A stretch of DNA of 64,000 nt from Paralvinella palmiformis (Eukaryota; Annelida; Polychaeta; Terebellida; Alvinellidae): contig JAODUP010001120.1 in the NCBI GenBank assembly GCA_025642065.1, positions 189,001 to 253,000 of the forward strand, written 5' to 3'. The notes below the pieces were generated by a model. It saw nothing but the letters and a program-made list of their open reading frames with translations, did no database searches and was not told where the DNA came from. A program made the translations under genes and the position numbers. Shown here piece by piece: positions 37,000 to 48,192 of the stretch (the stretch's first letter is position 1; every line of letters begins with the position of its first letter).

Positions 37000-37470
37000 T
37001 GCATGACTAATAACTTTTGCACTTATTGTTATATAACTAAATACGCATTCCTAGCCTAGATTAGGTAAGCGATGGCTAATTTGTTTTCACTTAATTGCGA
37101 TTAAACAATTGTTTTATACAAACATTGAATAAAACAATTTTGTGCCAAGGTACCTAATTTTGTAAAAAATAAATAAACTGGAAGGATTTTCACAACTTCT
37201 CGACCTTTGTGTGAATATCCCATTTGTTTTTTTCTTCTTATAAATAGAGTGAATGCTTGTTTTGTTTGAATTCAGCACTAGACTCATATGGGATAAGTGG
37301 CTACTGACATAAGTAGCACCTAAATAAATGAACTTAATAGATGCAGAGATTCAAGTTTGATTGTCTGAGGATATGCTGAGTGGAGGTGGAAGAGCGAATT
37401 GAGCATCAACGATCAGACTGTGTTGAACACGGATCTTAACGAGGAAGGATGTGTCAATGAGTGTTAAAAG
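36073..37470. other. NOM1 upstream region, no gene recognised
   Basis: Holds the NOM1 5' UTR and promoter (not delimitable by eye; a possible 3' splice site ttacag lies 9 bases before the ATG on the minus strand) and a (TA)n run at 36967-36995. Confidence 0.5.
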
Positions 37471-37479
37471 GGAAGGTAT

Positions 37480-38010
37480 ATGTGACATGTGCGAGTAGTG
37501 CAATGGCATATGGAAGTGACCCTTGGGCCATGAACGTGCAACAGATGGGATGATTTGAGTGGACAGAGATGAAAAGGCTGCAATGGATGTGTGGTGTGTC
37601 TCACAACAGATAGGATAATTTGAGTGGACAGAGATGAGAAGGCTGCAATGGATGTGTGGTGTGTCTCACAACAGATAGGATGATTTGAGTGGACAGAGAT
37701 GAGAAGGCTGCAATGGATAGGTGGTGTGTCCATGAGAAATAAGGTACCAAGTGTAGAGTTATGGGAGAGAATGGGGATTGAATGGGGCAACTGAAGTTGT
37801 TAAGAGGAATTGGTTGATGTAGCTTTGAGATATATTATGGAAAGATGATGGTGACTGGGTGAAGAGAAACATGTTGTATGAAGTGGATAGTGTGAGAGTT
37901 AGATGAAGCCTGAGGATGACATGGAATGAGAGTGTTGACTAAACAAGGTAGATGTGCAAGATTAGATCAAATGGAGAAAAGTGGTGTGAAAAGGCACCGG
38001 CCAAAGCTCT
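37480..38010 (+). pseudogene. LINE ORF2 C-terminal fragment
   Basis: Pieces of a familiar non-LTR polymerase C-terminus appear in changing frames: YGSDPWAMNVQQM, EMKRLQWMCGVS, an ELWERMGIEWG-like stretch, DGDWVKRNMLYEVDSVRVR and RMTWNESVD. Many stops occur. It contains the 65-bp triplication at 37539-37733. Confidence 0.72.
37539..37733 (+). repeat. 65-bp tandem triplication within the LINE
   Basis: Units start at 37539, 37604 and 37669 (caacagat..ggatgatttg) and are nearly identical. 65 is not a multiple of 3, so each unit shifts the LINE frame. Confidence 0.95.
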
Positions 38011-38042
38011 GGTGTTCTCGAGTTAAAAATAAATGGAGGGTG

Positions 38043-38240
38043 ACAAATAAACATAGGGTCTGGAAAATGTCATCAAATTAAATAAGCGTAGGGGTGCACA
38101 ATAAGCAACGGGTCTGGATTTGTTTGTAAAATTAAATAAAAGTAGAGTGCAGAATAAGCACAGTATCAAGTAAGCAGGTTAGTGTAGGGAGTGTTGGTTT
38201 TGTAATATGTAGTAAATGTAGGGCTGAATAAACATAATCA
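38043..38240. repeat. Degenerate tandem repeat after the LINE
   Basis: Motifs such as gggtctgga..aaattaaataa and agtgcaraataagca recur with a spacing of about 55-60 bp and then decay. Confidence 0.5.
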
Positions 38241-38317
38241 ATAACATTTATTGAGTATTTTAAAAAACTTAGGGTTATGTTTATTTGGAAACTGGAGAGT
38301 AAAATGTAAAATAGATT

Positions 38318-38396
38318 AGCCACAATCCCAAATATGAGTAAGATTTGACTTCGGAATTGGAAACTTACAGTACAGTGCTCTAATCACTGAGCTTTT
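38318..38396 (-). repeat. tRNA-headed SINE, family 3 fragment
   Basis: On the minus strand: gctcagtgattagagcactg (box A), with a decayed box B. Confidence 0.5.
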
Positions 38397-38462
38397 ATTA
38401 TTCCATGTATACTGCGCATCCGTGTCTGGAAAAACTTAGCTTTGGTGTATAATGCGCAGATT

Positions 38463-38776
38463 GAGCCGTGATAGTGCAGTTAGTTAGAGCGTAGGACTAG
38501 TAGCCAAAGGGTCACGGTTCCAATCTCCGGGAGCTGCAATGTTGTCATGTGGCAACTGGTTCACTCATCCATAAAAATTAGTATCTGACAGGACGCAATG
38601 ACTATGTGTTTGAGTAATGCTTTGCGCCTATAATGGCAGCAAGTGTTGTATGCTCCCTTGAGACGTGTGCTGGGTCAAAACAGGTCTGAGTCAGGGATAA
38701 TAATACTGTACAGCACCTCAGAACAGGGTTACCTCGTTCTGGCGCTGTATAAAACATGCCTTATTATGATTATTAT
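38463..38776 (+). repeat. tRNA-headed SINE, family 1 (near full length)
   Basis: Box A tagtgcagttagttagagc, box B region cggttccaatctc, then the family body and the complete 3' end (gtctgagtcagggataataa, cagaacagggttacctcgtt, ggcgctgtataaaacatg), finishing in a ttattatgattattat tail. Best copy in the window. Confidence 0.85.
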
Positions 38777-39236
38777 AGATCTTATAATTAATAAACAAAC
38801 TTGTCTTAATTGTGAGCAGTGATTTCTATTTTATCACTAATCGATGAAATACGATGCACATATAAGTTTAGGTATTTTGTAAGTTTTTACAGTAGTATAT
38901 TTATGTTCACACCTTGTATAATGATCCTGATCATTTGGTAATTAAAGGTGATAACAGATAATAATTAGACAAACAATGAAATTAAGTGATTTATTATATA
39001 TGAACACATAGTATTGCTTCTAGGATCTAGCCAATGTGGGGGAGCTCCCCCATAGGTTTTAAAAATGTGGGGGATTTTAATGTAACATGGGCACTTGGCA
39101 TGAAAACCAATTAGGGGTACAAAGGCATACGCCAGGAATATTTGAACTGAAAATGATGACAAGTATTTATACACATACTTTTATAGTGTAAGTATAATTA
39201 AATTTATGCAAAAAACAAGACTACAGAAATGCTTCA

Positions 39237-39610
39237 AAATGTTATTGATGAGACTCATTTTTATATATTCTACTGGCTTTCTTCTCCTTCCATATATTTA
39301 CAGCTAACTCATAGTCACTCACAGAACATTTTGATATTTCAATTCTCATCAACACATTGAGGAATTTTCTCTTGTGCCTATTCAGGTGAAGACCACCATT
39401 ATCAGATACCGGCCACTTATCAATAGGCTTGGAAGGAATTCTTTGTGTAGCAGGCCATCACATGCAAAAAGCATCAAATTACGTAGATTTTCCTGGCCAA
39501 GGGAGTTCCTCAACATAGTTTTAATGCTATTCATAGAGGAGAACTTCCTCTCACACTCAGCAGTGGATGGACAGAGGATCAAGGTAGAAACACAAAGTAA
39601 AGTATGGATA
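39237..39610 (-). pseudogene. hAT transposase C-terminal (dimerisation) fragment
   Basis: The minus strand gives LCPSTAECERKFSSMNSIKT, then RNSLGQENLRNLMLF, the hAT dimerisation motif. A frame slip near 39410 is followed by LNRHKRKFLNVLM..VNIWKEKKASRI. It may be the 3' end of the same element whose N-terminal part is at 42549-41845; the MITE at 40466-41269 lies between. Confidence 0.75.
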
Positions 39611-40465
39611 TAATTAATATGATATATGTAATCCATATTTATATCATATTAACATAAAAAGCAACAAAAAAATCAGTGAACAAACAAATATACAAGAGAG
39701 AGACAGATATAAACAAGACCATGTGCTTTTATGACCATCATAACGCAAAATGGATGTTTACCACCCATGGTCACCAGCCCAACAAAATCTCTCCCATCCT
39801 TCAAGCATGACATCTGAAATGGTTACAACAGTAGATTTTGACATTATTTCAGACCAGGAAATCATCGGATGATAAATATTTGGCATTTATCACGGCCCAT
39901 TTTCTGCTGATAATGTGATGGGAAGATCGTTAATGCACAAAACACAATATTGCGTCATGAGATTTTATTCTACGCCATGTGGTGCACAGGGATATTTTAT
40001 TTTACGCTATAGGTTAAAATATCGGGGGAATCCGGCAAAAACGCGTCCTAGAAGCAACACTGACACAGTTACAGCGTTATTGTTATTTGTTTTATATTTT
40101 ATCAACTTAGCAATAAAATATATCAGCCTATACCACGAGGAAAATTATGCATTATCCACAGAAGAATACGGTGCTCCTATTTTGCACTGTGAATAATTCA
40201 TAGGACAGAATTGTATTCTTATCCAAGTGACGTGAATAACTGAGAATCTTCACATTATGATAGGATCCATTTAGCAGAGTGATGCATAAATTATGTTCAG
40301 CACCATCTACAATCTAGGTTTATCTTTATCCTTTAGCTTACCCTTAGCCCAAACATATTTCCACATAATAATAATTATAATGACATGACATTTAGGACTG
40401 TTTTCTGTTGATGCTGTATACATTCACTCAACATAGTGTCACTGTGAGCTTGCGTAGATTAGATA

Positions 40466-41269
40466 TAGTGCTCCCTCGATATAATGCCAACTTGGGGATT
40501 TGATAAAAGATGGCATTATAAACGGGTGGCATTATATGGTGGTGGTGAATGGGGAAATAATCCGCCAAAATAAGGGCGGGGGTTCCTCCACAACATTTAA
40601 ATGCCTGTTGTTGCCCTACACCCAATCACACAACCATATTAACAAGGCACTGTTGTCTGCATGCCACAAATACCAATCAATTAACACCACCCACATTTGC
40701 TGCTGACAGCCAATCGTAAAATCACAATCAACCAAGAGCCTCATCCCAGTACACATATACATATGTTTTGACCTACATATACTACCAGATCTCTGCACTT
40801 GACACCAACTTGGTTTGAACACCTGCAGACAGTAGACAGTCAAATTAATATTATAGGTCTACTTTATTTTAATATTTATTTATTTTATTTATGCCTCCAC
40901 AAAGTGGCGAAAATACAGAGTAAACTTTTGTACATATTGGGAAGCAACATTACATTTAAAAACAAGAAAAATAATTACAAACATGATATACACGTATAAT
41001 GACTAAATTACATATAGAATAACAGAAAATAGGATTAAATATTGTGTTTACAGTTGTTGAGATTGATAAACCCACGCGTAAAATACCTGTGTTTTGGCGA
41101 TATATGGGGGAATTATTGCTTTGGGGACTAAAATGATGTGGCGGTATCCGAGGGAGTGGGGTGTGGTTTATGGGGGGAATTAGCATGGTAGGAAATCCGT
41201 TCTGAAGAAAATGTTGGCGATAGGCGAGGTTGGCAATATATAGAAGTGGCAATAAGTGAGGGAGCACTG
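40466..41269 (-). mobile_element. pogo/Tigger-like MITE, copy A
   Basis: Nearly identical in inverse orientation to 48952-49709. The ends are (C/T)AGTGCTCCCTC and GAGGGAGCACTG, with TA on each side (40464-40465 and 41270-41271). The left end has C mutated to T. The inner open frames are shared with copy B but show no transposase motif. The right flank (tgtataaagcaaaattgaga, then TA repeat) is also shared with copy B. Confidence 0.85.
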
Positions 41270-41291
41270 TATGTATAAAGCAAAATTGAGA

Positions 41292-41314
41292 TATATATAT
41301 ATATATATATATAT
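41292..41314. repeat. (TA)n microsatellite
   Basis: TA run in the flank shared by the two MITE copies. Confidence 0.9.
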
Positions 41315-41688
41315 AAACTAACTAACTTTATGACTGAATAATAAAGACCACATTCACAGTCACTGGCCCCCCGGTAAAGTCAGTTATTATGAATTAAAAC
41401 TAACTTCACTAATTGTTCCATTTCATTTCAAACTTAGATCTAGAGTAGAGGAGGAAAACTTCTAAAGATAGAGCACCGATTTTTAACAGTGATTGAAGAA
41501 CAAGAATCAAACATTCCAATGGTATCTGTTTCACGATTATAGCTCAAATATTAAGGACAATTTACTTCTTCAAAAATGTCAAATTTATGGTTACTTATTT
41601 AACATGGAAATGAATGGGAAGGTCTGTGACCTCAAATCCAATTTTCACAATAATGTACATTACTCTCTTAATATTCAATGAAATAACT

Positions 41689-41862
41689 TGTCTAAATAAC
41701 TAATTGATGTCTAGAAAACTGCTGCTGTCTAAATAATTAAATAAGTAACTGCATCATGATGTCTAAATAACTAACTGATGTCTACAAAAAAATTACTAAT
41801 GTCTAAATAACTAATTGATGTCTAAAAAACTAATGTCTAAATATTTAAATAAGTAACTGATG
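41689..41862. repeat. Degenerate tandem repeat
   Basis: The unit tgtctaaataactaaytga recurs at least seven times with variable spacing. It forms the 3' boundary of the open frame 42549-41845. Confidence 0.8.
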
Positions 41863-42549
41863 GCCACGATCATCATCTTGGAGTTTTTCTCTTTCAACTT
41901 CTCTTATGTGCCTGATAAACTCCTTTGCTGACTCCTCATTCATATATGTTTTGCCTAGTATAACACTCTTGTGTCTATCTAACTCACAAAGCCAAACAAA
42001 AACTGAGAAAGGGCAGTTTTTCATGGCTAGTGCGTGGCAGGTTATAAATAGGTGTGATAATTTCTCTATATCATCCTTGCTCAAAATGGTTAGCATTTGA
42101 TGAGCCAGTTGTTTTTCCGGGGCCTCAATGGACCTGAAAATCTCTTTAGCAACAGTATGTTTGTTTGAGGCTTCGTGAATCTTTATGCTCTCCAGCTTAA
42201 ATGACTGGTATCCCGACACAAACAATTTTTTGGCCAAAGTGGTTGGGTCTATCTTCCCAGCTGCGCTGCACGTCGTGCATATCATCGTACTTGCCTGGCT
42301 TGACGTGGATGGAGCATCCGATGTTGAACTGCCCAGCTCTTCATCTACTATCCCCACCCATGGGTGGCCAACTTTCCAATTTGGGTTAAACGCCTGTTTC
42401 CGTTTACTGATCTCATACAACCATTGTATCTTCAGCTTCTCCTCAGAAGTCTTCATTTTCTTGCTGGGTGGTAGTGGTGGTACACCCGTAAAATAATGCC
42501 ACATTTGATCAGTTATTATGTTTATGTTGTCGATATGATCTTGGCACAT
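41845..42549 (-). CDS. hAT-like transposase N-terminal region (ZNF862/TTF-finger type)
   Basis: The 234-residue open frame has no internal stop. Residues 50-150 resemble the TTF-type zinc finger at the start of ZNF862-like hAT proteins: AFNPNWKVGHPWV, then CTTC about 35 residues later, and FKLESIKIHEASNKH as the closing His pair. After that come LAHQMLTILSKDDIEKLSHLF, CHALAMKNCPFSVFVWLCEL and LGKTYMNEESAKEFI, the conserved linker before the DDE core. No core follows; the frame ends inside a tandem repeat. It is probably the 5' part of an interrupted transposon whose C-terminus is at 39.2-39.6 kb. A domesticated short protein is possible but less likely. Confidence 0.7.
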   Translation of the reverse strand: MCQDHIDNINIITDQMWHYFTGVPPLPPSKKMKTSEEKLKIQWLYEISKRKQAFNPNWKVGHPWVGIVDEELGSSTSDAPSTSSQASTMICTTCSAAGKIDPTTLAKKLFVSGYQSFKLESIKIHEASNKHTVAKEIFRSIEAPEKQLAHQMLTILSKDDIEKLSHLFITCHALAMKNCPFSVFVWLCELDRHKSVILGKTYMNEESAKEFIRHIREVEREKLQDDDRGHQLLI

Positions 42550-43299
42550 GTGTCAATCAAAATGGCACTGATATAGGCATGACAGAATTACAAATTTTTT
42601 GTGAGCTTGATTAAAAAGATAAAAAAAATTGTAGAGGAAATTGTTTCTATCTGACATTGTTTTCTCCATGACTTTTGCTAACAACTCTCTGCTGCCACTG
42701 AATATTTTCCAACATAATTATTTATCACTTTCCAGATAACCTTATGCTATTCTTCTTCTTACCAATATTAGCTAAGAGACTCGTATGCTGTCGGATTTGT
42801 TGCAGGATAAGCAATGTCATTCAGAAACTGATATTTCCTCAACATCCTGCAAATATGAACTGAAACTGTGAATATGGAACTTCCCAATAGATCATTATCA
42901 TTATAAATATGTAGTCGCCCATCACTAATTCAGGTCGCCAATGGCGACCATGCAACCAGGTATTTGGGACCCTGTGCGACTATGAAACTTTCAGAAAATT
43001 AAACTTTAGAACATTATCTACATTTTGTATATGTTTGTATTTATTTAAAAAGATTTCTTTAAGCTAATTTAGACGGCTTTTGTCAACATGTAACTTCATC
43101 AACAAACCATTAATTCAATCTTCAGCCTATCATTAAAATTTGAAAATGAGGCTAAAGTATGGAAAAACCCTGACGTCATCCACCAGTCAAACCAATAAGA
43201 AAACTGGTATAGGTGTCATGAATATTTATGAAATAAATGCCGATCCCCGTGGTGCAGGCTCCGTCCACGATCCAGAACGTAAGAGCCGTTTATACGCAT

Positions 43300-43589
43300 G
43301 TACCTACTGTAAGGCGCTTTACAATATTATTATCCCAGACTCAGAACTGTTTCCACCCAGCACATCTCAACTTCCAAGGGAGCATGCAATGCATGCTGCC
43401 ATTATAGGCGCAAAGCGTTATTCACACATAGCCATCGCGTCTTGTCAGGTACTAATTTTTTTAATGGATGAGTGAACCAGTCGCCACATGACAACATTGC
43501 AGCTCACGGAGCCTCGAACCCGCGACCATTTGATTTGGCTACGAGTCCTACAGGTTACACTCTAACTCTAACTGAGCTATCACGGCTCG
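43300..43589 (-). repeat. tRNA-headed SINE, family 1
   Basis: The minus strand reads gagccgtgatagctcagtta (box A) and cgggttcgaggctc (box B), then the family body to ataatattgtaaagcgcctt. Confidence 0.82.
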
Positions 43590-43599
43590 ACAAATACTG

Positions 43600-44700
43600 T
43601 GACTACCCAACCAAATTAACAAATCCACGGGTAGAACTAGAAGGGCCTAATTTAGTAATTAGACTTAGAGTCTATAATAAAGTATTAAAGAATTTAAACA
43701 AATATTTATCTACTACAGCAGTGGGCGATAATAGACCGAAACAAATACGTCGGTTTTCCACACACAACGTAAAACAATCCACAAAAAGTGTTTATAACTA
43801 CAAAATATAGAAATAAATATCTAACAGTCGTTTATCAATCATATGGCGAAACAAAACTTTTAATGAAATCAAAAACACATTTACCTCATCCTTTGTAACA
43901 TTAAAATGCAAATAGGGACATACGGATTAAGATCAAAATGAGTATGTTCGAACAACTTGGAGAACTGAACACAACAGAAAATTTACATATGCATGATACG
44001 TCTAACTACAGAGTATTTCCACATCCCCCTCCCCCCCTCACAGTAACCATTAACCTGTCACTTCAATATGACGTTTAATTATGTATATAAAATAATTACA
44101 TTAAAACAAATTAAAGGGGTTAGATCTATTTATGAAGATGTAAGAGTGTAAGTTCTTGATATATATATATATATTCACAATATATTTATACATCATTACC
44201 CAACGTATACACATATTTAGGGTTTCCTGTTTTCTCATATTTTTACACATTTAATACTAAAATAGAGTATTATTATATTATTATGTATGTTATGTTGTTA
44301 TTATGAATAGTCAATAGCAATTAATGATGGCTTTCTATTTAAAAAAAATCAAATACTGATTTATAAAATTGTTTATACTCATTTTAGTGTATCTTTGATA
44401 TATTTACATTAGTGTTATGTACGTTTCAATGGCAGTTATAGATTACTCCATCGCAGTAGTAATTAAATTAGAGAATCGTATCGCAAACCGATCAAACATG
44501 AGTCACAAGACTGAAATAATATATAAATTAAATGATGCAAAACAAATAGAACATGTGTGCGAACAGCTTAATTATGGTATTCAAAAAGTCATATTCAAAA
44601 CTGTCTGCATGTGACGTCAAAATACAATTACCCCAAAAAACATATTCTAGCCTTTCAGGTTTATATTAAGGCTTGAAATGTGTAAATAGTTTGAAAACAC
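43600..44700. other. No recognisable gene
   Basis: A+T-rich. An open frame at 43472-43810 overlaps the SINE head and is not credible. A short (TA)n run is at about 44158-44175. Confidence 0.5.
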
Positions 44701-45007
44701 GCTATAGAGAATACTACAGTTTCTTACCTCTATTCCAGCAGCAGTGGAACTAAGGGTGGTTTTAGGGTCTATACAACGTTTTATTGTTATTTTGATCAAA
44801 TTAACATGTGAAAAGTACCGAGATCCGGAACCGGATGTCGGACTTAGCTAAACTCTCTCTCTTTCAAAACTCCGAACTCATATAGTCTCGAATTTACTTT
44901 ATTCCTATACATTCTACTCTACAAACTCTATTCAAAACTGTACAAAAACTATACACTCCTCGAAACTCTCCAATCCAGAACCAGAATAACAAATTCTACA
45001 CAAATCA

Positions 45008-45009
<2 letters not shown>

Positions 45010-45043
<34 letters not shown>
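45010..45043. repeat. (TA)n microsatellite
   Basis: Uninterrupted TA run. Confidence 0.95.
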
Positions 45044-45045
<2 letters not shown>

Positions 45046-45600
45046 AATTGTCCTCTCAGCACCGTCAGCGTTGTTGTCCGGTAAACCCCACATAGAGTAA
45101 CTGGTCCAATCACCTCTGACCTGGCTGAGTCGAGAACAATCCCCCAGCAAAGCTCCTCCCACACATCCAAACAGGTATATAAAGGGAACTCCCCCCAGCA
45201 CAATCAGCGTGTTGTCAAGTGGAGACCCACATGTCCCTTTGATATAATCTCCACTGACTTGGTTGTACTATTACAAACATTCACTAACAAAGCTTTCACA
45301 CATTCAACCCACACACATTAATAGAGTACAAACCCAACCAAACCCCGCAGCTACGACATCTACACTCGTGCGATCCCAACAACTGGCCAGCCACAAATCG
45401 CCAAGCGGCACCGAACCGGTGGCCACCACCTTTTTTGCACATCAATCAATCGGTGAACTATGGTTTCACACTCATTTGACTCCACAATTAGTCGGCCACA
45501 AACCGTTAATCGGCACGAACGGGCGATTATTAATTCCTCCCAACATCAATCAAATCGTTAACCGGTCATGACTTTAAACATGTCTGAGGACAGAATCAGG
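45044..45600. repeat. G+C-richer block of paired imperfect repeats (possible LTR or UTR of an unidentified element)
   Basis: Two imperfect repeat pairs are seen: about 45045-45125 with 45185-45265 (cagca..gtcagcg..gttgt, taaac/gagacccaca), and about 45387-45435 with 45489-45535 (gccacaaa..ggcac..acgg/cgg). Base composition differs from both sides. No coding motif is found. Confidence 0.45.
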
Positions 45601-46504
45601 CGGGTCACATTTTGTCACCCCTGGGAAAAAAATTATGGCCTAAATTCAAAATCGCCTAAATAACTGTCTTCCCATAGGCCCCATTATACTCCATATGTAC
45701 AGTGAGTTCAGCATTGTATGATATCCACAGGCACCGTGTCCACTCCGTGAATTAAAGGCAGCTCCAGCTAATGACCATCCAAAATGACGAGGATTGAAAT
45801 TGGACGGATCTTGCTGGAGAGCTGAGCGCCAAATTGCTACTTGGAAATGAGCCCGATGGACATGCTCACCAACCTGAACGGCATCCGGACATTTAGCCTA
45901 CGGCCAACATTCAAAATTTTCATCTTACATCTACATATATATTGTTATATTTTTGAGTTTGTGTATGCTCTATTAATATTATGTTTTCTTTATCGATGTT
46001 GCAAATATAGGCCTATCTTTAGATAAGATGTTAGCAACATAATAATTATTGCTGCTTTTTGTACAGTTTGTATATTTATATTAATGTATACTGTTTTCTC
46101 CGTTACTATACATAAATATAAATAATGATATGTCAGGGTTGGGAGGTTTTTTACACAGACTTTATTAACACCGTTAACTACTTAACTATATCTGGTATGT
46201 GGGTAATTACTACTTGTATATACGGCAGATAATCTACTAGTCTCAGAATAATCCTCTATCCAATGTTGACACTTACATGTATTGTAATGTTGTTAAGATG
46301 TGACTGTATAACCCAGGTGATATATCATAGTTTTAAAATGTGACTTCATTTTGCCTCACTATAGAAAGCCAGTCTGAATTTAATTTGAAGCAGTTACACT
46401 TTCTCATGATCATAGTGTTATATCACATTGATACATACCTGCATGTTGGCTTAAATTATTGAACTAATACTGTGATTATTATTTGATATCCAGCCTTTAG
46501 TACT

Positions 46505-46815
46505 GTATAAAGGTAGAAGGCCAGATAATTCCACTTGGGAACATTTCTTACATGTTGCCGTTGGAAATAAGAAATATGCAAAGTGCAAAAAGTGTGATCA
46601 TCAGCAAGCTAATAATAGTCCACTACACAAAATGTTCAATGGATTCAGTTTCCTCTGCATCTAGTGAGCGAATATTTTCAAACTTTGTAAATATTCACAC
46701 TAAAGTGCACAATCTTCTATGCAACAGTAAAACTTTTAAGATGGTATTCTGCTATAGGATTCTCAGAGGCAGTGCTGAATTAGACTATTTAACTGTTCAG
46801 ATAGACAATATTCAC
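46505..46815 (+). pseudogene. Internally deleted hAT transposase (BED finger next to dimerisation motif)
   Basis: From 46510: STWEHFLHVAVGN..AKCKKC, the first half of a BED finger. Only about 50 bp later, and in another frame, comes SASSERIFSNFVNIHTK, then FKMVFCYRILRGSAELD, the extreme C-terminal hAT dimerisation motif. The 500 or so residues normally between them are missing. Confidence 0.72.
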
Positions 46816-46902
46816 TTTGTGTGCAGAAGAACAATAAATGTCATAATTTTGTTATATTCCTACTATTCATGTTGACATTCATGTGTCAAATATTAGGGTG
46901 TA

Positions 46903-47135
46903 GGACAGTTGCTCACCAGGAAAAATTAAAAAAAATTAAATGATTTTTAATTCAGAAATATATTTCTTAGTATCATATTACCTATATAATTATTGGGATA
47001 AATATTACCAATTATTAGGGAATTAAAGTTCAGAGATTCACTGGTGAGCAAGTGTCCACTTTTTCATTGGCTTGGTGAGCAAGTGTCCAGGTGAGCAACT
47101 GTCTGGTGAGCAACTGTCCTGGTGAGCAACTGTCC
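46903..47135. mobile_element. 233-bp MITE with 18-bp perfect inverted ends and reiterated right end
   Basis: The left end GGACAGTTGCTCACCAGG (46903-46920) is the exact reverse complement of the right end CCTGGTGAGCAACTGTCC (47118-47135). GTA lies on both sides (46900-46902 and 47136-47138). The right end is preceded by four more copies of tggtgagcaaNtgtcc at 47042, 47073, 47090 and 47104. Confidence 0.78.
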
Positions 47136-48119
47136 GTACTCCAAATATTGAGTAGTGTGCTAATAAAAATGCATGTATGTGAAAGAGACTATCAAATAAA
47201 TGGGTCACCTAGTGCAAATAGATCCAGCTTTGTTTACAGTGCCTCTGTTTGGTGTACCTTCAAGTTGACCAGACCATCCCCAATGGCTTCTATAGGCTAG
47301 TAGGATCAATTAGATCTGGCTTCATTTACAGTGATTCTGTTTTATATACAGTCAGATTTGTTGATCCGACAAGGTTTGTTGCAAGATAATATGTGGGATA
47401 AACGAGAATATGATTATCCAGTTCGTGACATACTGGTAGTTTGTGAGACACATTTTTAAATCATACAGATATACGTCCGTATTTAAACCAAAATTCAATA
47501 ACCGTACGCAAGACATGGAATGGTATTGAAACCATTGAGCATTTTGATGTTTGTTAATTACAGACACTATAAAGAAATACTCGTGTCATTATTTGAGCGA
47601 TAAATTTAAATGAGATTATTATGGCTCGCTATGGTTTTTTCTGTTCTTACATGACTCAATATTTTATTCAAGTATATTAATACTTAGCGCCCAGTTAAGA
47701 AATATAAAATATGGAAACAATATAGATAACACAAACAAATATATTAAAAGTATACGATGTAGACTTAATAATAGGAATATTGACAATGTACACCTATAGA
47801 CAACATGTCAGAAATAAAGAATGTATTATATGCAATGTTTGTGTTTTCAAATTTTAGAGTATGAGACATTTGTTTGTGATCATTACATTCGTACAATGAA
47901 TTGAATAAAATTAAATTGCATACACTATGACGATTGAATATAACAGCTGTGGACTATATGTAACATCCGTGTTTGAAGTTTTAGAATATGAGACATCACT
48001 TTGTGTTTGTTACGTTTGTACAATGAATTACAATTATACAGTTACATACAATGTTTTGTATTTATTAAAACAACTATATTTATGAAAACTCATATAAACA
48101 TAATCAAAAATTTTGAATG

Positions 48120-48188
48120 TTAGCTAAATGTCCCCCTGCAAATATTGGCTAAATGTCCGTTGGCTAAGTGTCCGTTGGCTAAATGTCC
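48120..48188. repeat. Short tandem array of ttggctaaatgtcc
   Basis: Four units (one reads ttagctaaatgtcc, one ttggctaagtgtcc). They resemble the reiterated end at 47042-47135 in layout and share the tgtcc close. Confidence 0.85.
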
Positions 48189-48192
48189 CAGA

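Noticed and set aside
37464..37790. Minus-strand frame with repeated CSLLISVHSNHP-type units
   Set aside because: Produced by reading the 65-bp LINE triplication in antisense.
40956..41267. 103-residue frame (and its twin at 48954-49265) as a real gene
   Set aside because: Starts in the MITE terminal repeat, has no motif, and both copies are carried by the same MITE. Conservation reflects the element, not demonstrated coding.
42185..42496. Plus-strand open frame of 103 residues
   Set aside because: Antisense shadow of the hAT-like frame 42549-41845.
43140..43810. Two plus-strand frames of about 110 residues
   Set aside because: They cross the minus-strand SINE at 43300-43589 and show no independent features.
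47042..47135. CRISPR-like array
   Set aside because: Units are 16 bp with irregular or no spacers, in an animal genome, and one unit is the exact inverted partner of 46903-46920, so they are transposon ends.
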